The notes under the pieces are model-generated. The model was not told the origin of the DNA. It searched no databases and was given only the letters and a program-made list of their open reading frames with translations. Both the position numbers and the translations under genes were made by a program. From contig JAADFY010000228.1 of assembly GCA_013152625.1 (NCBI GenBank), positions 1,221 through 23,310 of the forward strand: a stretch of 22,090 bases of DNA, written 5' to 3'. Positions 7,846 through 16,110 of this stretch are shown piece after piece. Source of the DNA: Alphaproteobacteria bacterium (lineage in GTDB: Bacteria > Pseudomonadota > Alphaproteobacteria > Rhizobiales > Devosiaceae). Within the stretch, counting starts at the first letter, position 1. The number at the start of each line of letters is the position of its first letter.

Positions 7846-9116
7846 ATGTCGAATTATAGAAATCCGGCGCCATTGGCCCGGGACGCCATGGCCTATGTTC
7901 TGGCCGGCGGGCGGGGGTCGCGGCTGGTTGAATTGACCAACCGGCGAGCCAAACCGGCGGTGTTTTTCGGCGGCAAATCGCGGATCATTGATTTTGCCTT
8001 ATCCAATTCCATCAATTCCGGCATTCGCCGGATCTCCGTTGCCACCCAGTATCAGGCCCATTCCCTGATCCGGCACCTGCAGCGGGGCTGGAATTTCCTG
8101 CATACCGAACGCAACGAGAGTTTTGATATTTTGCCCGCCAGCCAGCGCACCGGGGCAGACAAATGGTACGCAGGCACCGCCGATGCGGTCTATCAGAACA
8201 TGGATATCATCGAGGATACCGGGGTGCGCTATGTGGTCATTCTGGCCGGGGACCACATTTACAAGATGGACTATGAACTCATGCTGCGCCAGCACGAAAG
8301 CACCGGCGCCGATGTAACGGTGGGGTGCCTGGAGGTGCCACGCATGGAGGCCACCGGGTTCGGGGTCATGCATGTGGACGCCGCTGACCGGATCGAGAAA
8401 TTCATTGAAAAACCGGCCAACCGCCCGCCATTCCCGACAAGCCCGACATGGCGCTGGCCTCCATGGGCATTTATGTGTTTGAGACCTCGTTTTTGATGGA
8501 CCAGTTGCGCCGGGATGCGGCGGAAGCAGAATCGAGCCATGACTTTGGCCGTGATGTCATCCCCCATATTGTGGATAATGGTTCGGCCTTTGCCCACCGG
8601 TTTCCCCATTCGTGTGTGCGTTCGTCCAAGGAGGATGTGGCATATTGGCGCGACGTGGGCACCGTGGACGCCTATTGGCAGGCCAATATCGATTTGTGCG
8701 AGGCGACCCCGGAACTGGATCTGTATGACCGGGACTGGCCGATCTGGACCTATGCGGAAATCAATCCGCCGGCAAAATTCGTTCATGATTATGAGGGCCG
8801 GCGGGGACAGGCGATATCGTCGCTGGTGGCGGGGGATTGTGTGGTGTCGGGCGCATCGCTTTATCGTACCCTTTTATCCACGGGCGCGCGGGTGCACTCT
8901 TTTTCCGAGCTCGATCAGGCGGTGGTGCTGCCCTATTGCGAGATCGGGCGCAATGTACGGTTGAAAAACGTGGTGTTGGACCGGGGCGTATCGGTGCCCG
9001 AGGGACTGGTGATCGGGGAAGATGCGGAGTTTGATCAAAAGTGGTTCCGGCGGACACAAAAGGGCGTCGTGCTGGTTACCGCACCCATGATCGAGAAGTA
9101 TCTGGCATCGAAATAG
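7846..9116 (+). pseudogene. glgC: glucose-1-phosphate adenylyltransferase, split by a -1 frameshift
   Basis: GlgC makes ADP-glucose from ATP and glucose-1-phosphate, the committed and allosterically controlled step of glycogen synthesis. The first part (7846 to about 8421) shows YVLAGGRGSRLVELTNRRAKPA, IIDFALSNSINSGI, GTADAVYQNMD, LAGDHIYKMDYE, and ends correctly with FIEKPAN. It then runs into unrelated residues and stops at 8496. The homologous sequence resumes at 8427 in another frame as AIPDKPDMALASMGIYVF and continues to 9116 through the left-handed helix domain, ending IEKYLASK. Restoring one base near 8422 (AACC to AACCC) gives about 423 residues, the normal length. AAGGG eight bases before ATG 7846 supports the start. 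Whether this is a real mutation or a read/assembly error cannot be decided here. The intact operon around it favours an error or a very recent mutation. Confidence 0.9.
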
Positions 9117-9155
9117 GGTTGGGATCACAAAAGCATGGGGGCAAATGTGGGGCAG

Positions 9156-10604
9156 ATGATCGACGTTTTAAGCGTTACCCCGGAGGTCTTCCCGCTGATC
9201 AAGACCGGCGGACTGGGGGACGTGGCCGGGGCCCTGCCGGGGGCGCTTGCCGCCCAGGATGTGCGGGTTCGCACCCTGGTACCGGGGTATCGCACGATTT
9301 TGAAAACCCTGCGGCAGGGGCGGGTGGCGGCCAAGTTCGATATGCTGTTTGGCGGTTCGGGGCGGCTGATTGCGGGACGGGCGGCGGGGCTTGAACTGTT
9401 GGTGCTTGACGCACCCCATCTGTTTGACCGGGCCGGGGGCCCGTATTCGGGCGCCGATGGCCAGGATTTTGACGACAACTGGGCCCGGTTTGGCGCTCTG
9501 GGGCTGGTGGGGGCGCAGATCGGGGGCGGACTTGTGGAAGGGTATAATCCGCAGATCGTGCACGCCCATGACTGGCAGGGGGCGCTGGCCCCGGTGTACA
9601 TGCGGTACGGGGGCAACGGGGCGGCAAAATCGGTGCTCAGCGTGCATAATCTGGCGTTTCAGGGGCAGTTTTCGGCCGATGTCTTTTCCGGTCTGGGGTT
9701 GCCGCAGGCGGCGTTTTCGCTGGAGGGCATGGAATTTTACGGGGGGGTGGGGTTCCTGAAGGGCGGGCTGACCTCGGCGGACGCCATCGTAACCGTCAGT
9801 CCCACCTATGCCCGGGAAATTACCAGAACAGAAGCGGGCATGGGGCTGGACGGGGTGTTACGCTCCCGGTTGGACGATCTTTACGGGTTCGTCAACGGCA
9901 TTGACACCGGGGTATGGGATCCGGCCACCGATGCGGCGCTGGAAGCGCAGTTTTCTCCCGCTTTGATCAAGAAACGCGAAATCAACAGGCAGGCGCTGGA
10001 GGCGCGGTTCTCGCTCGAGGCCGACGGGGGGCCGCTGATTGCGGTGATTTCACGATTAACCGAGCAAAAGGGCATCGATCTGCTGCTCGACACCGCCGAT
10101 CAGATTGTCGGTTTGCCGGCGCGGCTGATCGTTCTGGGTTCGGGGGAGGCGACTTTTGAAAAAGGGTTGCTTGCGGTCGCGGCCAAACATGCGGGTCGGG
10201 TCGGGGTCAAAATCGGCTATGACGAAGGGCTGGCCCATCTCATGCAAGGGGGGGCGGACGCCATTTTGATCCCTTCACGGTTTGAGCCCTGCGGCCTTAC
10301 CCAACTTTATGGCCTGCGTTATGGCGCGGTGCCGATCGTGGCCCGGGTCGGGGGATTAAACGACACGATCATTGATGCCAACATTGCGGCGGTAAATGCG
10401 GGGGTGGCCACGGGCGTACAATTCTGGCCGGTGAACGGGCCAAGTCTTTTAGAGGCGGTGGCGCGTATGGTTCAGCTATACAAACAACCGGCAATCTGGC
10501 GCAAACTGGTACGCCGGGGCATGAAGACCGATGTATCCTGGCGGCGCAGCGCCGAGGCCTACGCCGATCTGTACCGGGCCTTGATCAAGGGGAAAACGAA
10601 TTGA
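9156..10604 (+). CDS. glgA: glycogen synthase (ADP-glucose-dependent, GT5)
   Basis: GlgA transfers glucose from ADP-glucose to the growing alpha-1,4-glucan. The N-terminus VLSVTPEVFPLIKTGGLGDVAGALP is the typical GT5 start, with the sugar-nucleotide-binding Lys at residue 16. HAHDWQGALAPVYMRY and the C-terminal PSRFEPCGLTQLYGLRYG, carrying the conserved Glu (E377 with this start), are intact. I chose ATG 9156 because it places the motif where the family has it and has GGGG just upstream; an in-frame ATG at 9135 would add seven residues. The length is then 482 residues, usual for bacteria. It follows glgC by 39 bp and overlaps the next gene by four bases (TTGA), suggesting coupled translation. 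Its substrate depends on GlgC, which is frameshifted here. Confidence 0.95.
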   Translation: MIDVLSVTPEVFPLIKTGGLGDVAGALPGALAAQDVRVRTLVPGYRTILKTLRQGRVAAKFDMLFGGSGRLIAGRAAGLELLVLDAPHLFDRAGGPYSGADGQDFDDNWARFGALGLVGAQIGGGLVEGYNPQIVHAHDWQGALAPVYMRYGGNGAAKSVLSVHNLAFQGQFSADVFSGLGLPQAAFSLEGMEFYGGVGFLKGGLTSADAIVTVSPTYAREITRTEAGMGLDGVLRSRLDDLYGFVNGIDTGVWDPATDAALEAQFSPALIKKREINRQALEARFSLEADGGPLIAVISRLTEQKGIDLLLDTADQIVGLPARLIVLGSGEATFEKGLLAVAAKHAGRVGVKIGYDEGLAHLMQGGADAILIPSRFEPCGLTQLYGLRYGAVPIVARVGGLNDTIIDANIAAVNAGVATGVQFWPVNGPSLLEAVARMVQLYKQPAIWRKLVRRGMKTDVSWRRSAEAYADLYRALIKGKTN

Positions 10605-12235
10605 GCGACATTGCGACCATGGCCACCACGCCATTTGAAGATCAACGACCGGGAACCAGCGGGTTGCGCAAACGGGTGCGGGTTTTCGAACAGCCCAACT
10701 ATGTGGAGAATTTCGTTCAGTCGATTTTTGACTGTCTGGACGGCGTAGATGGGCAAACCCTGATCGTGGGCGGCGACGGGCGCTATTATAATGACGTGGT
10801 GGTGCAAAAAGTTATCCGCATGGCGGCGGCCAACGGCTTTGGGCGGGTGGTGTGCGCCAAAGACGGGCTGATGTCGACGCCGGGGGTTTCCCAGGCCATT
10901 CGTGAATATTCGGCGTTGGGCGGGATCGTGTTAAGCGCCAGCCATAACCCGGGGGGACCGGAGGGCGACTTTGGCATCAAATACAATATCGGCAATGGCG
11001 GCCCGGCGCCGGAACGTCTCACCGAGGCGATTTTTGCCCGTTCCACCGCCATCGACAGCTATCACACGATGGCATCCGATGATGTGGACCTGAGCCGGCC
11101 CGGGGACACCGAAGTGGGGCCAATGGCCTTGAGCATCGTCGACCCGGTTGCGGCCTATTCGGCGCTGATGGAAAAGCTGTTTGATTTTGACGCGATCACA
11201 GACCTGCTGGCGGGCGGATTTTTAATGCGCTTCGATGCCATGCATGCGGTGACCGGCCCTTACGGGCGGCACATATTTGAAAAGCTGCTGGGGGCGCCGG
11301 CGGGCACGGTGATCAACGGGCAACCCAAGCCCGATTTTGGCGGCGAGGCGCCCGACCCCAACCCGGTGCATGCCAAACATCTGGTTGATCTGGCCATGTC
11401 AGCGGACAGCCCCGATTTTCTGGCCGCCTCGGACGGGGACGGGGACCGAAACATGATCCTGGGGCGCGGGATTATCGTTGCGCCATCGGATTCGCTGGCG
11501 GTTCTGGCCGCCAACGCCCATCTGGCGCCGGGATATGCGCAGGGTATTTCCGGAATTGCCCGGTCCATGCCGACCAGCGCTGCTGCGGACAAGGTGGCGC
11601 AAAAACTGGGAGTGGACCTGTATGAAGTGCCCACGGGCTGGAAATATTTCTGCAATCTGCTGGACGCGGAAAAAATCACGATCTGCGGTGAGGAAAGCGC
11701 CGGCACAGGGTCGGATCATGTGCGTGAAAAAGACGGACTGTGGGCGATTTTAATGTGGCTGAACATCCTGGCGGCCCGACGCAAGGGTGTGGCTGAGATC
11801 ATGACCGACCACTGGGCAAAATTCGGGCGCAACTACTATTCCCGGCATGATTATGAAGGGGTGGAGGCGGCTGGGGCCGCGGCGCTGATGGGATCATTGC
11901 GGGACCGGCTTTCATCGTTACCCGGTTCGGTTTATGGCGGGCAGATCATCCAAAGCGCTGATGATTTTGCCTATGTGGACCCCATCGACGGGTCCAAAGC
12001 GGAAAAACAGGGGATCCGGCTGATTTTTGCCGACGGGGCGCGGATCATTTTGCGGCTGTCGGGCACCGGTACCGTGGGGGCGACTGTGCGGCTTTATATG
12101 GACCGGTATGAACCGCCAGAGGGTGATCTGGGTCAGGATACACAGGTTGCGCTGGCGGGACTGAAGGCCATCGCTGAAGAGGTGGCGGGTATCCGGTCTC
12201 ATCTGGGGCGCGACGCCCCGGATGTCATTACGTGA
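10601..12235 (+). CDS. pgm: phosphoglucomutase (alpha-D-glucose phosphate-specific)
   Basis: Pgm interconverts glucose-6-phosphate and glucose-1-phosphate, linking glycogen metabolism to central carbon metabolism. The 544 residues include PGTSGLRKRV near the N-terminus, the phosphoserine loop LSASHNPGG (S114 as the phosphorylated Ser), the metal loop DGDGDRN, the sugar-binding CGEESAGTGSDHVREKDGLW, and the C-terminal phosphate-binding RLSGTGT. The TTG start at 10601 overlaps the glgA stop by four bases and has AAGGGG eight bases upstream, which supports it over the in-frame ATG at 10619 (six codons later). It belongs to the operon and supplies or consumes the glucose-1-phosphate shared by GlgC and GlgP. 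Its stop lies 14 bases inside glgX. Confidence 0.95.
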   Translation: MSDIATMATTPFEDQRPGTSGLRKRVRVFEQPNYVENFVQSIFDCLDGVDGQTLIVGGDGRYYNDVVVQKVIRMAAANGFGRVVCAKDGLMSTPGVSQAIREYSALGGIVLSASHNPGGPEGDFGIKYNIGNGGPAPERLTEAIFARSTAIDSYHTMASDDVDLSRPGDTEVGPMALSIVDPVAAYSALMEKLFDFDAITDLLAGGFLMRFDAMHAVTGPYGRHIFEKLLGAPAGTVINGQPKPDFGGEAPDPNPVHAKHLVDLAMSADSPDFLAASDGDGDRNMILGRGIIVAPSDSLAVLAANAHLAPGYAQGISGIARSMPTSAAADKVAQKLGVDLYEVPTGWKYFCNLLDAEKITICGEESAGTGSDHVREKDGLWAILMWLNILAARRKGVAEIMTDHWAKFGRNYYSRHDYEGVEAAGAAALMGSLRDRLSSLPGSVYGGQIIQSADDFAYVDPIDGSKAEKQGIRLIFADGARIILRLSGTGTVGATVRLYMDRYEPPEGDLGQDTQVALAGLKAIAEEVAGIRSHLGRDAPDVIT

Positions 12236-14291
12236 GATTTTGGCCGGCCCCGAGCCCACTGTCGAACATGAAGCGCCGCGACGGCTGGGGGCGTTCGTGG
12301 TGGATGGGGGGGTGCAGTTCGCCGTTTCGTCGCTGACCGCTGCGAGAATATGGGTGTGCCTGTTTGACGATGATGACCGGGAAACCGACCGGATTGAAAT
12401 GGAACGGGGGTCGGGGGGGCTGTTTTACGTTCTGGTGGCAGGTGTTGGCGCCGGGCAGCGTTATGGATTGCGGGCCGACGGTGAATATGCACCCGCAAGA
12501 GGCCTGTGGTTTGACCCCGAAAAGCTGCTGGTGGACCCCTATGCCCGCCATCTCGACCGGCGGTTTGTGGCCCACCCCGCTCTTTCGCTTATCCGACCGG
12601 AGGCAACCGACACCGCTGATCTGGTGCCTAAAGCGATCGTCGGGAAACCTTCACCTGCCGTCAATCTTGTGCTGGATCCGCCACCGCCGCAGCCGGCGCC
12701 AAACCTGATCTACGAGATCAATGTGCGCGGATTTTCCATGAACCATCCCGGTGTTCGCCAGAACTGGCGCGGCACGGTTTCGGCATTGGGGGAGCCGGCG
12801 GTCCTCGAGCATTTTGTTTCTATTGGCGCCGATTGCATCGAGCTGATGCCGATCGCGGGGTTTATCGACGACCGGCATCTGGCGGGAACCGGCCTGCACA
12901 ACGCCTGGGGGTACAACCCGGTGACCCATTTTGCCCCGGATCCGGGGCTGTGCCCGGGGGGGCCGGACGAAATGCGTACCCTTTGCGCAACCTTGAGGAA
13001 AGCGGGCCTGTCGGTGGTGCTGGATGTGGTGTTCAACCATAGCGGGGAAGGGGACGATCTGGGGCCGACCTTAAGCATGCGGGGGTTGGACAATCTGACC
13101 TATTTTCGACATTTCGGACCCGCAGACCGGCTTGAACTGGTCAATGATACGGGAACCGGCAACACGCTGGCCACCGAGCGGCCTCTGGTGCAGCGGCTGG
13201 TTCTCGATTGCCTGCGCTACTGGGCCACCGAGATCGGAGTTTCGGGCTTCCGGTTCGATCTGGCCACCAGTCTGGGGCGGACCGCTGACGGGTTTGAACA
13301 TAACTCGGTGCTGCTGGAAGCCATCCGGCGCGACCCGGTCCTTGGGGGGCTGACCCTGATTGCCGAACCCTGGGACATGGGACCCGACGGGTATCAATTG
13401 GGGGCATTCGGGCGCGGGTTTTACGAGTGGAACGATAAATATCGCGACGATGTGCGCCGGTTCTGGCGCGGGGATGACGGGTGGGGGGCCCAACTGGCCA
13501 CACGGCTGGCCGGTTCGGCGGATATTTTCGGCTCGGCCCATCGCACCGCCCGGGCCAGCGTAAATTTTGTTGCCGCCCATGACGGCTTTACCCTGCGCGA
13601 TCTGGTGAGTTTTTCGCACAAGCAAAATCTGGCCAACGGCGAGGACAACCGCGACGGGCACGATGCCAATTTTTCATGGAATTGCGGCGAGGAAGGGCTT
13701 GGGGGCAGCGCTGAGGTGGAGGCGCGGCGACTTGCCGACCGGCGGGCGCTGCTGGCAACACTTGCGGTATCGAAGGGCACGCCGATGCTGGCGGCGGGGG
13801 ATGAATTCGGGCGCACCCAGTCAGGCAACAACAACGCCTATGCCCAGGACAACGAGACCGTATGGCTGGACTGGGCCAACGCGGAAAAAGACCTTGCGGG
13901 GTTCTTTGGTGAACTGATGCGGCTGCGGGCGCGTTCGCCCTGCCTTGGCGGCGAGAAATTCCTGACCGGCACCAAAGGAGTGAAGGGGTGGCGCGATGTG
14001 GTCTGGCTTGGCACCAACGGGGTGGAACTGACGACACCGGAATGGGAGCGGGCGGACCTGTCGTGTTTTGGTATGGCCCTGTTTGCCGATGGCCAGCATC
14101 TGGCGGTCTGGTTCAACCGGGATGCGGGACGCCGGCAAGTTGTTTTGCCCGAATTGGCCGGGTGGGCATGGCAACGGGTGCTTTGTTCGCATCCCGAAGT
14201 GCCACCGGCCTTTGAGACGGGTGCGAAGCAATCGGAGGTGTCGGGGCGCTCGGTGACGGTTTTCGAGGTGGGTCAGGAAATTGGCGCTTAA
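12222..14291 (+). CDS. glgX: glycogen debranching enzyme GlgX
   Basis: GlgX is a GH13 isoamylase-type enzyme that hydrolyses alpha-1,6 branches of phosphorylase limit dextrin, freeing short malto-oligosaccharides. The N-terminal CBM48 is around residues 20-110. The barrel shows LDVVFNHSGEGDDLGPT, the nucleophile D346 (FRFDLATS), acid/base E382 (LIAEPWDMGPDGYQLG) and the third Asp D454 (VAAHDGFTLRDLVSF), then AGDEFGRTQSGNNNAYAQDN. The 689 residues are normal. The ATG start overlaps pgm by 14 bp and has no strong ribosome site, so it may be translated by coupling from pgm. It is the last gene of the operon. A palindrome lies eight bases beyond its stop. Confidence 0.96.
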   Translation: MSLREILAGPEPTVEHEAPRRLGAFVVDGGVQFAVSSLTAARIWVCLFDDDDRETDRIEMERGSGGLFYVLVAGVGAGQRYGLRADGEYAPARGLWFDPEKLLVDPYARHLDRRFVAHPALSLIRPEATDTADLVPKAIVGKPSPAVNLVLDPPPPQPAPNLIYEINVRGFSMNHPGVRQNWRGTVSALGEPAVLEHFVSIGADCIELMPIAGFIDDRHLAGTGLHNAWGYNPVTHFAPDPGLCPGGPDEMRTLCATLRKAGLSVVLDVVFNHSGEGDDLGPTLSMRGLDNLTYFRHFGPADRLELVNDTGTGNTLATERPLVQRLVLDCLRYWATEIGVSGFRFDLATSLGRTADGFEHNSVLLEAIRRDPVLGGLTLIAEPWDMGPDGYQLGAFGRGFYEWNDKYRDDVRRFWRGDDGWGAQLATRLAGSADIFGSAHRTARASVNFVAAHDGFTLRDLVSFSHKQNLANGEDNRDGHDANFSWNCGEEGLGGSAEVEARRLADRRALLATLAVSKGTPMLAAGDEFGRTQSGNNNAYAQDNETVWLDWANAEKDLAGFFGELMRLRARSPCLGGEKFLTGTKGVKGWRDVVWLGTNGVELTTPEWERADLSCFGMALFADGQHLAVWFNRDAGRRQVVLPELAGWAWQRVLCSHPEVPPAFETGAKQSEVSGRSVTVFEVGQEIGA

Positions 14292-14298
14292 AGACTGG

Positions 14299-14321
14299 AT
14301 TACCCGGACAAGCCGGGTAAT
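14299..14321. repeat. perfect palindrome, REP-like dispersed element
   Basis: ATTACCCGG-ACAAG-CCGGGTAAT is a perfect 9-bp inverted repeat with a 5-base loop. It is set in flanks (TGG before, GACG after) that resemble the short palindromes scattered between genes in many alphaproteobacterial genomes. It sits between the convergent glgX and ald ends. Neither strand has a T-run directly after the stem, so it is not a standard intrinsic terminator, although it could protect the 3' end of the glycogen mRNA. Only one copy is visible, so the repeat status rests on resemblance. Confidence 0.65.
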
Positions 14322-14406
14322 GACGGAACGAAAAAAAGGCGCGCACTTCGGCGGCACGTTCGATGGCGACCAGTGGGCGGCCCGTGGGGCGGCCTGGGGC
14401 GGTTAA
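14320..14406 (+). other. possible 28-codon ORF, no recognised function
   Basis: An ATG inside the palindrome opens a short frame, MTERKKGAHFGGTFDGDQWA followed by ARGAAWGG, which ends in the same TTAA that holds the stop of the convergent ald gene. The composition looks protein-like (acidic, Trp and Gly rich), but no ribosome site or known motif is visible. It may be a remnant of a larger gene or chance. It accounts for most of the glgX-ald gap. Confidence 0.2.
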
Positions 14407-15518
14407 GAAATCACCAGATCGGGGTGGGTGAATTCATAGCCGAGATCCCGGGCGACCGGGGCGCAGGTTACCTTGCCTTCGGCCACGTTCAGACCCGCCT
14501 TGAGATGGGCATCATCGTGCAGGGCCCGCCGCCAGCCCTTGTTGGCGATATCGAGCCCGCAGGGCAAGGTGACATTATTAAGGGCATATGTTGAGGTTCT
14601 GGCCACGGCGCCGGGCATGTTTGCGACGCAATAATGGACAATGCCGTCGACCATATAAGTGGGGTCGGCATGGGTTGTGGGGCGGGAAGTTTCAAAACAC
14701 CCCCCCTGATCGATCGCGACATCCACCAGCACCGCGCCGCGCTTCATGGTCGAAAGCATGGCCCGTGTGACCAGTTTGGGAGCGGCGGCCCCCGGCACCA
14801 GCACCGCGCCGATGACCAGATCGGCTTCGGCGACCTGAGCGGCCAGAGCAGCGGCGGTGGAATATAAAACCTTGGCGCTGGATTCAAAATGGTTTTCCAG
14901 CCGTTCAAGCACCACCGGGTTGCGATCGAGGATTGTGACATCGGCGTGCATGCCCACCGCCATCTGGGCAGCGTTAAAACCGACCACGCCACCGCCGAGA
15001 ATGACCACTTTTCCCGGCATGACCCCGGGCACGCCGCCAAGCAGCACCCCCCGGCCACCATGGGCCTTTTCCAGGGCATTGGCTCCGGCATGGGCCGACA
15101 TGCGCCCGGCCACCTGGCTCATGGGTTTTAGCAGGGGCAGGCCGCCGGCAGCATCGGTGACCGTCTCGTAGGCAATGCAGATAGCGCCGGATTTGACCAG
15201 ATCGGCGGTTTGTTCAGGATCGGGGGCCAGATGCAGGTAGGTGAACAATATCTGCCCGGGGCGCAACATGGCACGCTCGGAGGCCTGGGGTTCCTTGACC
15301 TTGATGATCATGTCGGCGCTGGCAAAAATTTCAGCGCCATCGGCGGAAATTTTCGCCCCGGCGCTGATGTAGTGATCATCTATAGCACCAATGCCATCGC
15401 CGGCACCGCTCTGAACCGTCACCGTGTGCCCGGCGGCGGTAAATTCGGCCACGGACTCCGGGGTCAGACCGACGCGGTATTCGTGAACCTTGATTTCCGA
15501 TGGTACGCCGATTTGCAT
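14403..15518 (-). CDS. ald: alanine dehydrogenase
   Basis: Ald catalyses the reversible NAD-dependent oxidative deamination of L-alanine to pyruvate and ammonia. It allows growth on alanine or, in reverse, alanine synthesis. The N-terminus MQIGVPSEIKVHEYRVGLTP carries the substrate-binding Arg, IIKVKEPQ the Lys, and YLHLAPD the conserved His. The Rossmann motif GGGVVGFNAAQMAVGMHADV with a following D binds NAD, and AIDQGGCFETSRPTTH and NMPGAVARTSTYALNNVTLP close the active site. The 371 residues match the family. AAGGGA (15525-15530) six bases before the ATG fixes the start. It is divergent from an Lrp/AsnC regulator across 117 bp, the usual arrangement for an alanine-responsive activator and its target. 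Confidence 0.96.
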   Translation of the reverse strand: MQIGVPSEIKVHEYRVGLTPESVAEFTAAGHTVTVQSGAGDGIGAIDDHYISAGAKISADGAEIFASADMIIKVKEPQASERAMLRPGQILFTYLHLAPDPEQTADLVKSGAICIAYETVTDAAGGLPLLKPMSQVAGRMSAHAGANALEKAHGGRGVLLGGVPGVMPGKVVILGGGVVGFNAAQMAVGMHADVTILDRNPVVLERLENHFESSAKVLYSTAAALAAQVAEADLVIGAVLVPGAAAPKLVTRAMLSTMKRGAVLVDVAIDQGGCFETSRPTTHADPTYMVDGIVHYCVANMPGAVARTSTYALNNVTLPCGLDIANKGWRRALHDDAHLKAGLNVAEGKVTCAPVARDLGYEFTHPDLVIS

Positions 15519-15564
15519 GGCCGCTCCCTTTCGCGATCAGGTACTGTAACCCGGTTTCCATCGA

Positions 15565-15600
15565 ATATTGTTTCAAATTTCCTGATATTGTAACATATTG
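15565..15600. promoter_or_regulatory. phased ATATTG repeats, candidate Lrp/AsnC operator
   Basis: ATATTG occurs at 15565, 15585 and 15595, that is at 20 and 10 bp spacing, with an AAATTT tract at the missing phase (15575-15580). The surrounding gap is much more AT-rich than the rest of the window. Repeated half-sites on one helical face suit Lrp-family octamers, which wrap DNA around several dimers. The location between ald and the Lrp gene supports control of one or both. No protein-DNA evidence can be drawn from sequence alone. Confidence 0.5.
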
Positions 15601-15635
15601 CTGAAAACTGTTCGACAACTCACGGAAATTGCGGG

Positions 15636-16097
15636 ATGAAATCCATCGATGACATAGACTGCCGGGTCCTGCGGGCCCTGCAGGATGACAGTCGGTGCTC
15701 CATGGCGGAACTGGGGGCGGCGGCTGGTCTTTCGGCTTCGGCCTGCCACCGGCGGGTAAAAATCCTCGAAGAGCGGGGGATAATCGAAGGTTATCGGGCG
15801 GTGCTGGGGGCATCGGCGCTGGGCTTTGAAATGATGTTTTTCATCGAGGTCAGCCTGTCAAGCCAGTCAGAACCTTCGCTGGATGCGTTCGAGGCGGCGG
15901 TACGCGACGTGCCCGAGGTGCTCGAATGTCATCTCATGGCCGGGCAGGCGGATTATCTGCTGCGCATCGTGTGCCGTGACCATGAGGATTTCGAGCGGTT
16001 GCACCGGCGGCTTCTGGCCCGGCTGCCCGGGGTGGCGCGGGTGCAGTCGAACATGTCCATTCGGACCGTTAAGGCGCGAACCGGCCTGCCGGTGTAA
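15636..16097 (+). CDS. Lrp/AsnC family regulator, probable activator of ald (AldR-like)
   Basis: A 153-residue cytosolic DNA-binding regulator. Residues about 4-50 form the winged helix-turn-helix (DIDCRVLRALQDDSRCSM, then LSASACHRRVKILEERGII), and residues about 65-145 the RAM/AsnC ligand-binding fold (FFIEVSLSSQ, VLECHLMAGQADYLLRIVC, GVARVQSNMSIRTVK). The GQADYLLRI segment is the usual amino-acid effector region. It is divergent from ald, which matches the known aldR-ald arrangement in rhizobia, so alanine is the likely effector by inference. The ATG has only a weak GGAAA upstream, so low expression is plausible. It converges with the sigma-54 activator gene 13 bp beyond its stop. Confidence 0.92.
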   Translation: MKSIDDIDCRVLRALQDDSRCSMAELGAAAGLSASACHRRVKILEERGIIEGYRAVLGASALGFEMMFFIEVSLSSQSEPSLDAFEAAVRDVPEVLECHLMAGQADYLLRIVCRDHEDFERLHRRLLARLPGVARVQSNMSIRTVKARTGLPV

Positions 16098-16110
16098 TTT
16101 CTGCGGTTGC

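Noticed and set aside
8419..8430. Programmed ribosomal frameshifting in glgC
   Set aside because: The junction AACCGCCCGCC is not a known slippery heptamer, no stimulating structure is evident, and GlgC genes are not known for recoding.
8448..9116. A separate gene starting at ATG 8448 encoding a GlgC C-terminal half
   Set aside because: No ribosome site precedes that ATG, and homology to GlgC extends upstream of it to about 8427. One frameshifted glgC is simpler.
14299..14340. Intrinsic terminator after glgX
   Set aside because: The stem is strong but is followed by GACGGAACG and an A-run on the plus strand; on the minus strand the T-run precedes rather than follows the stem.
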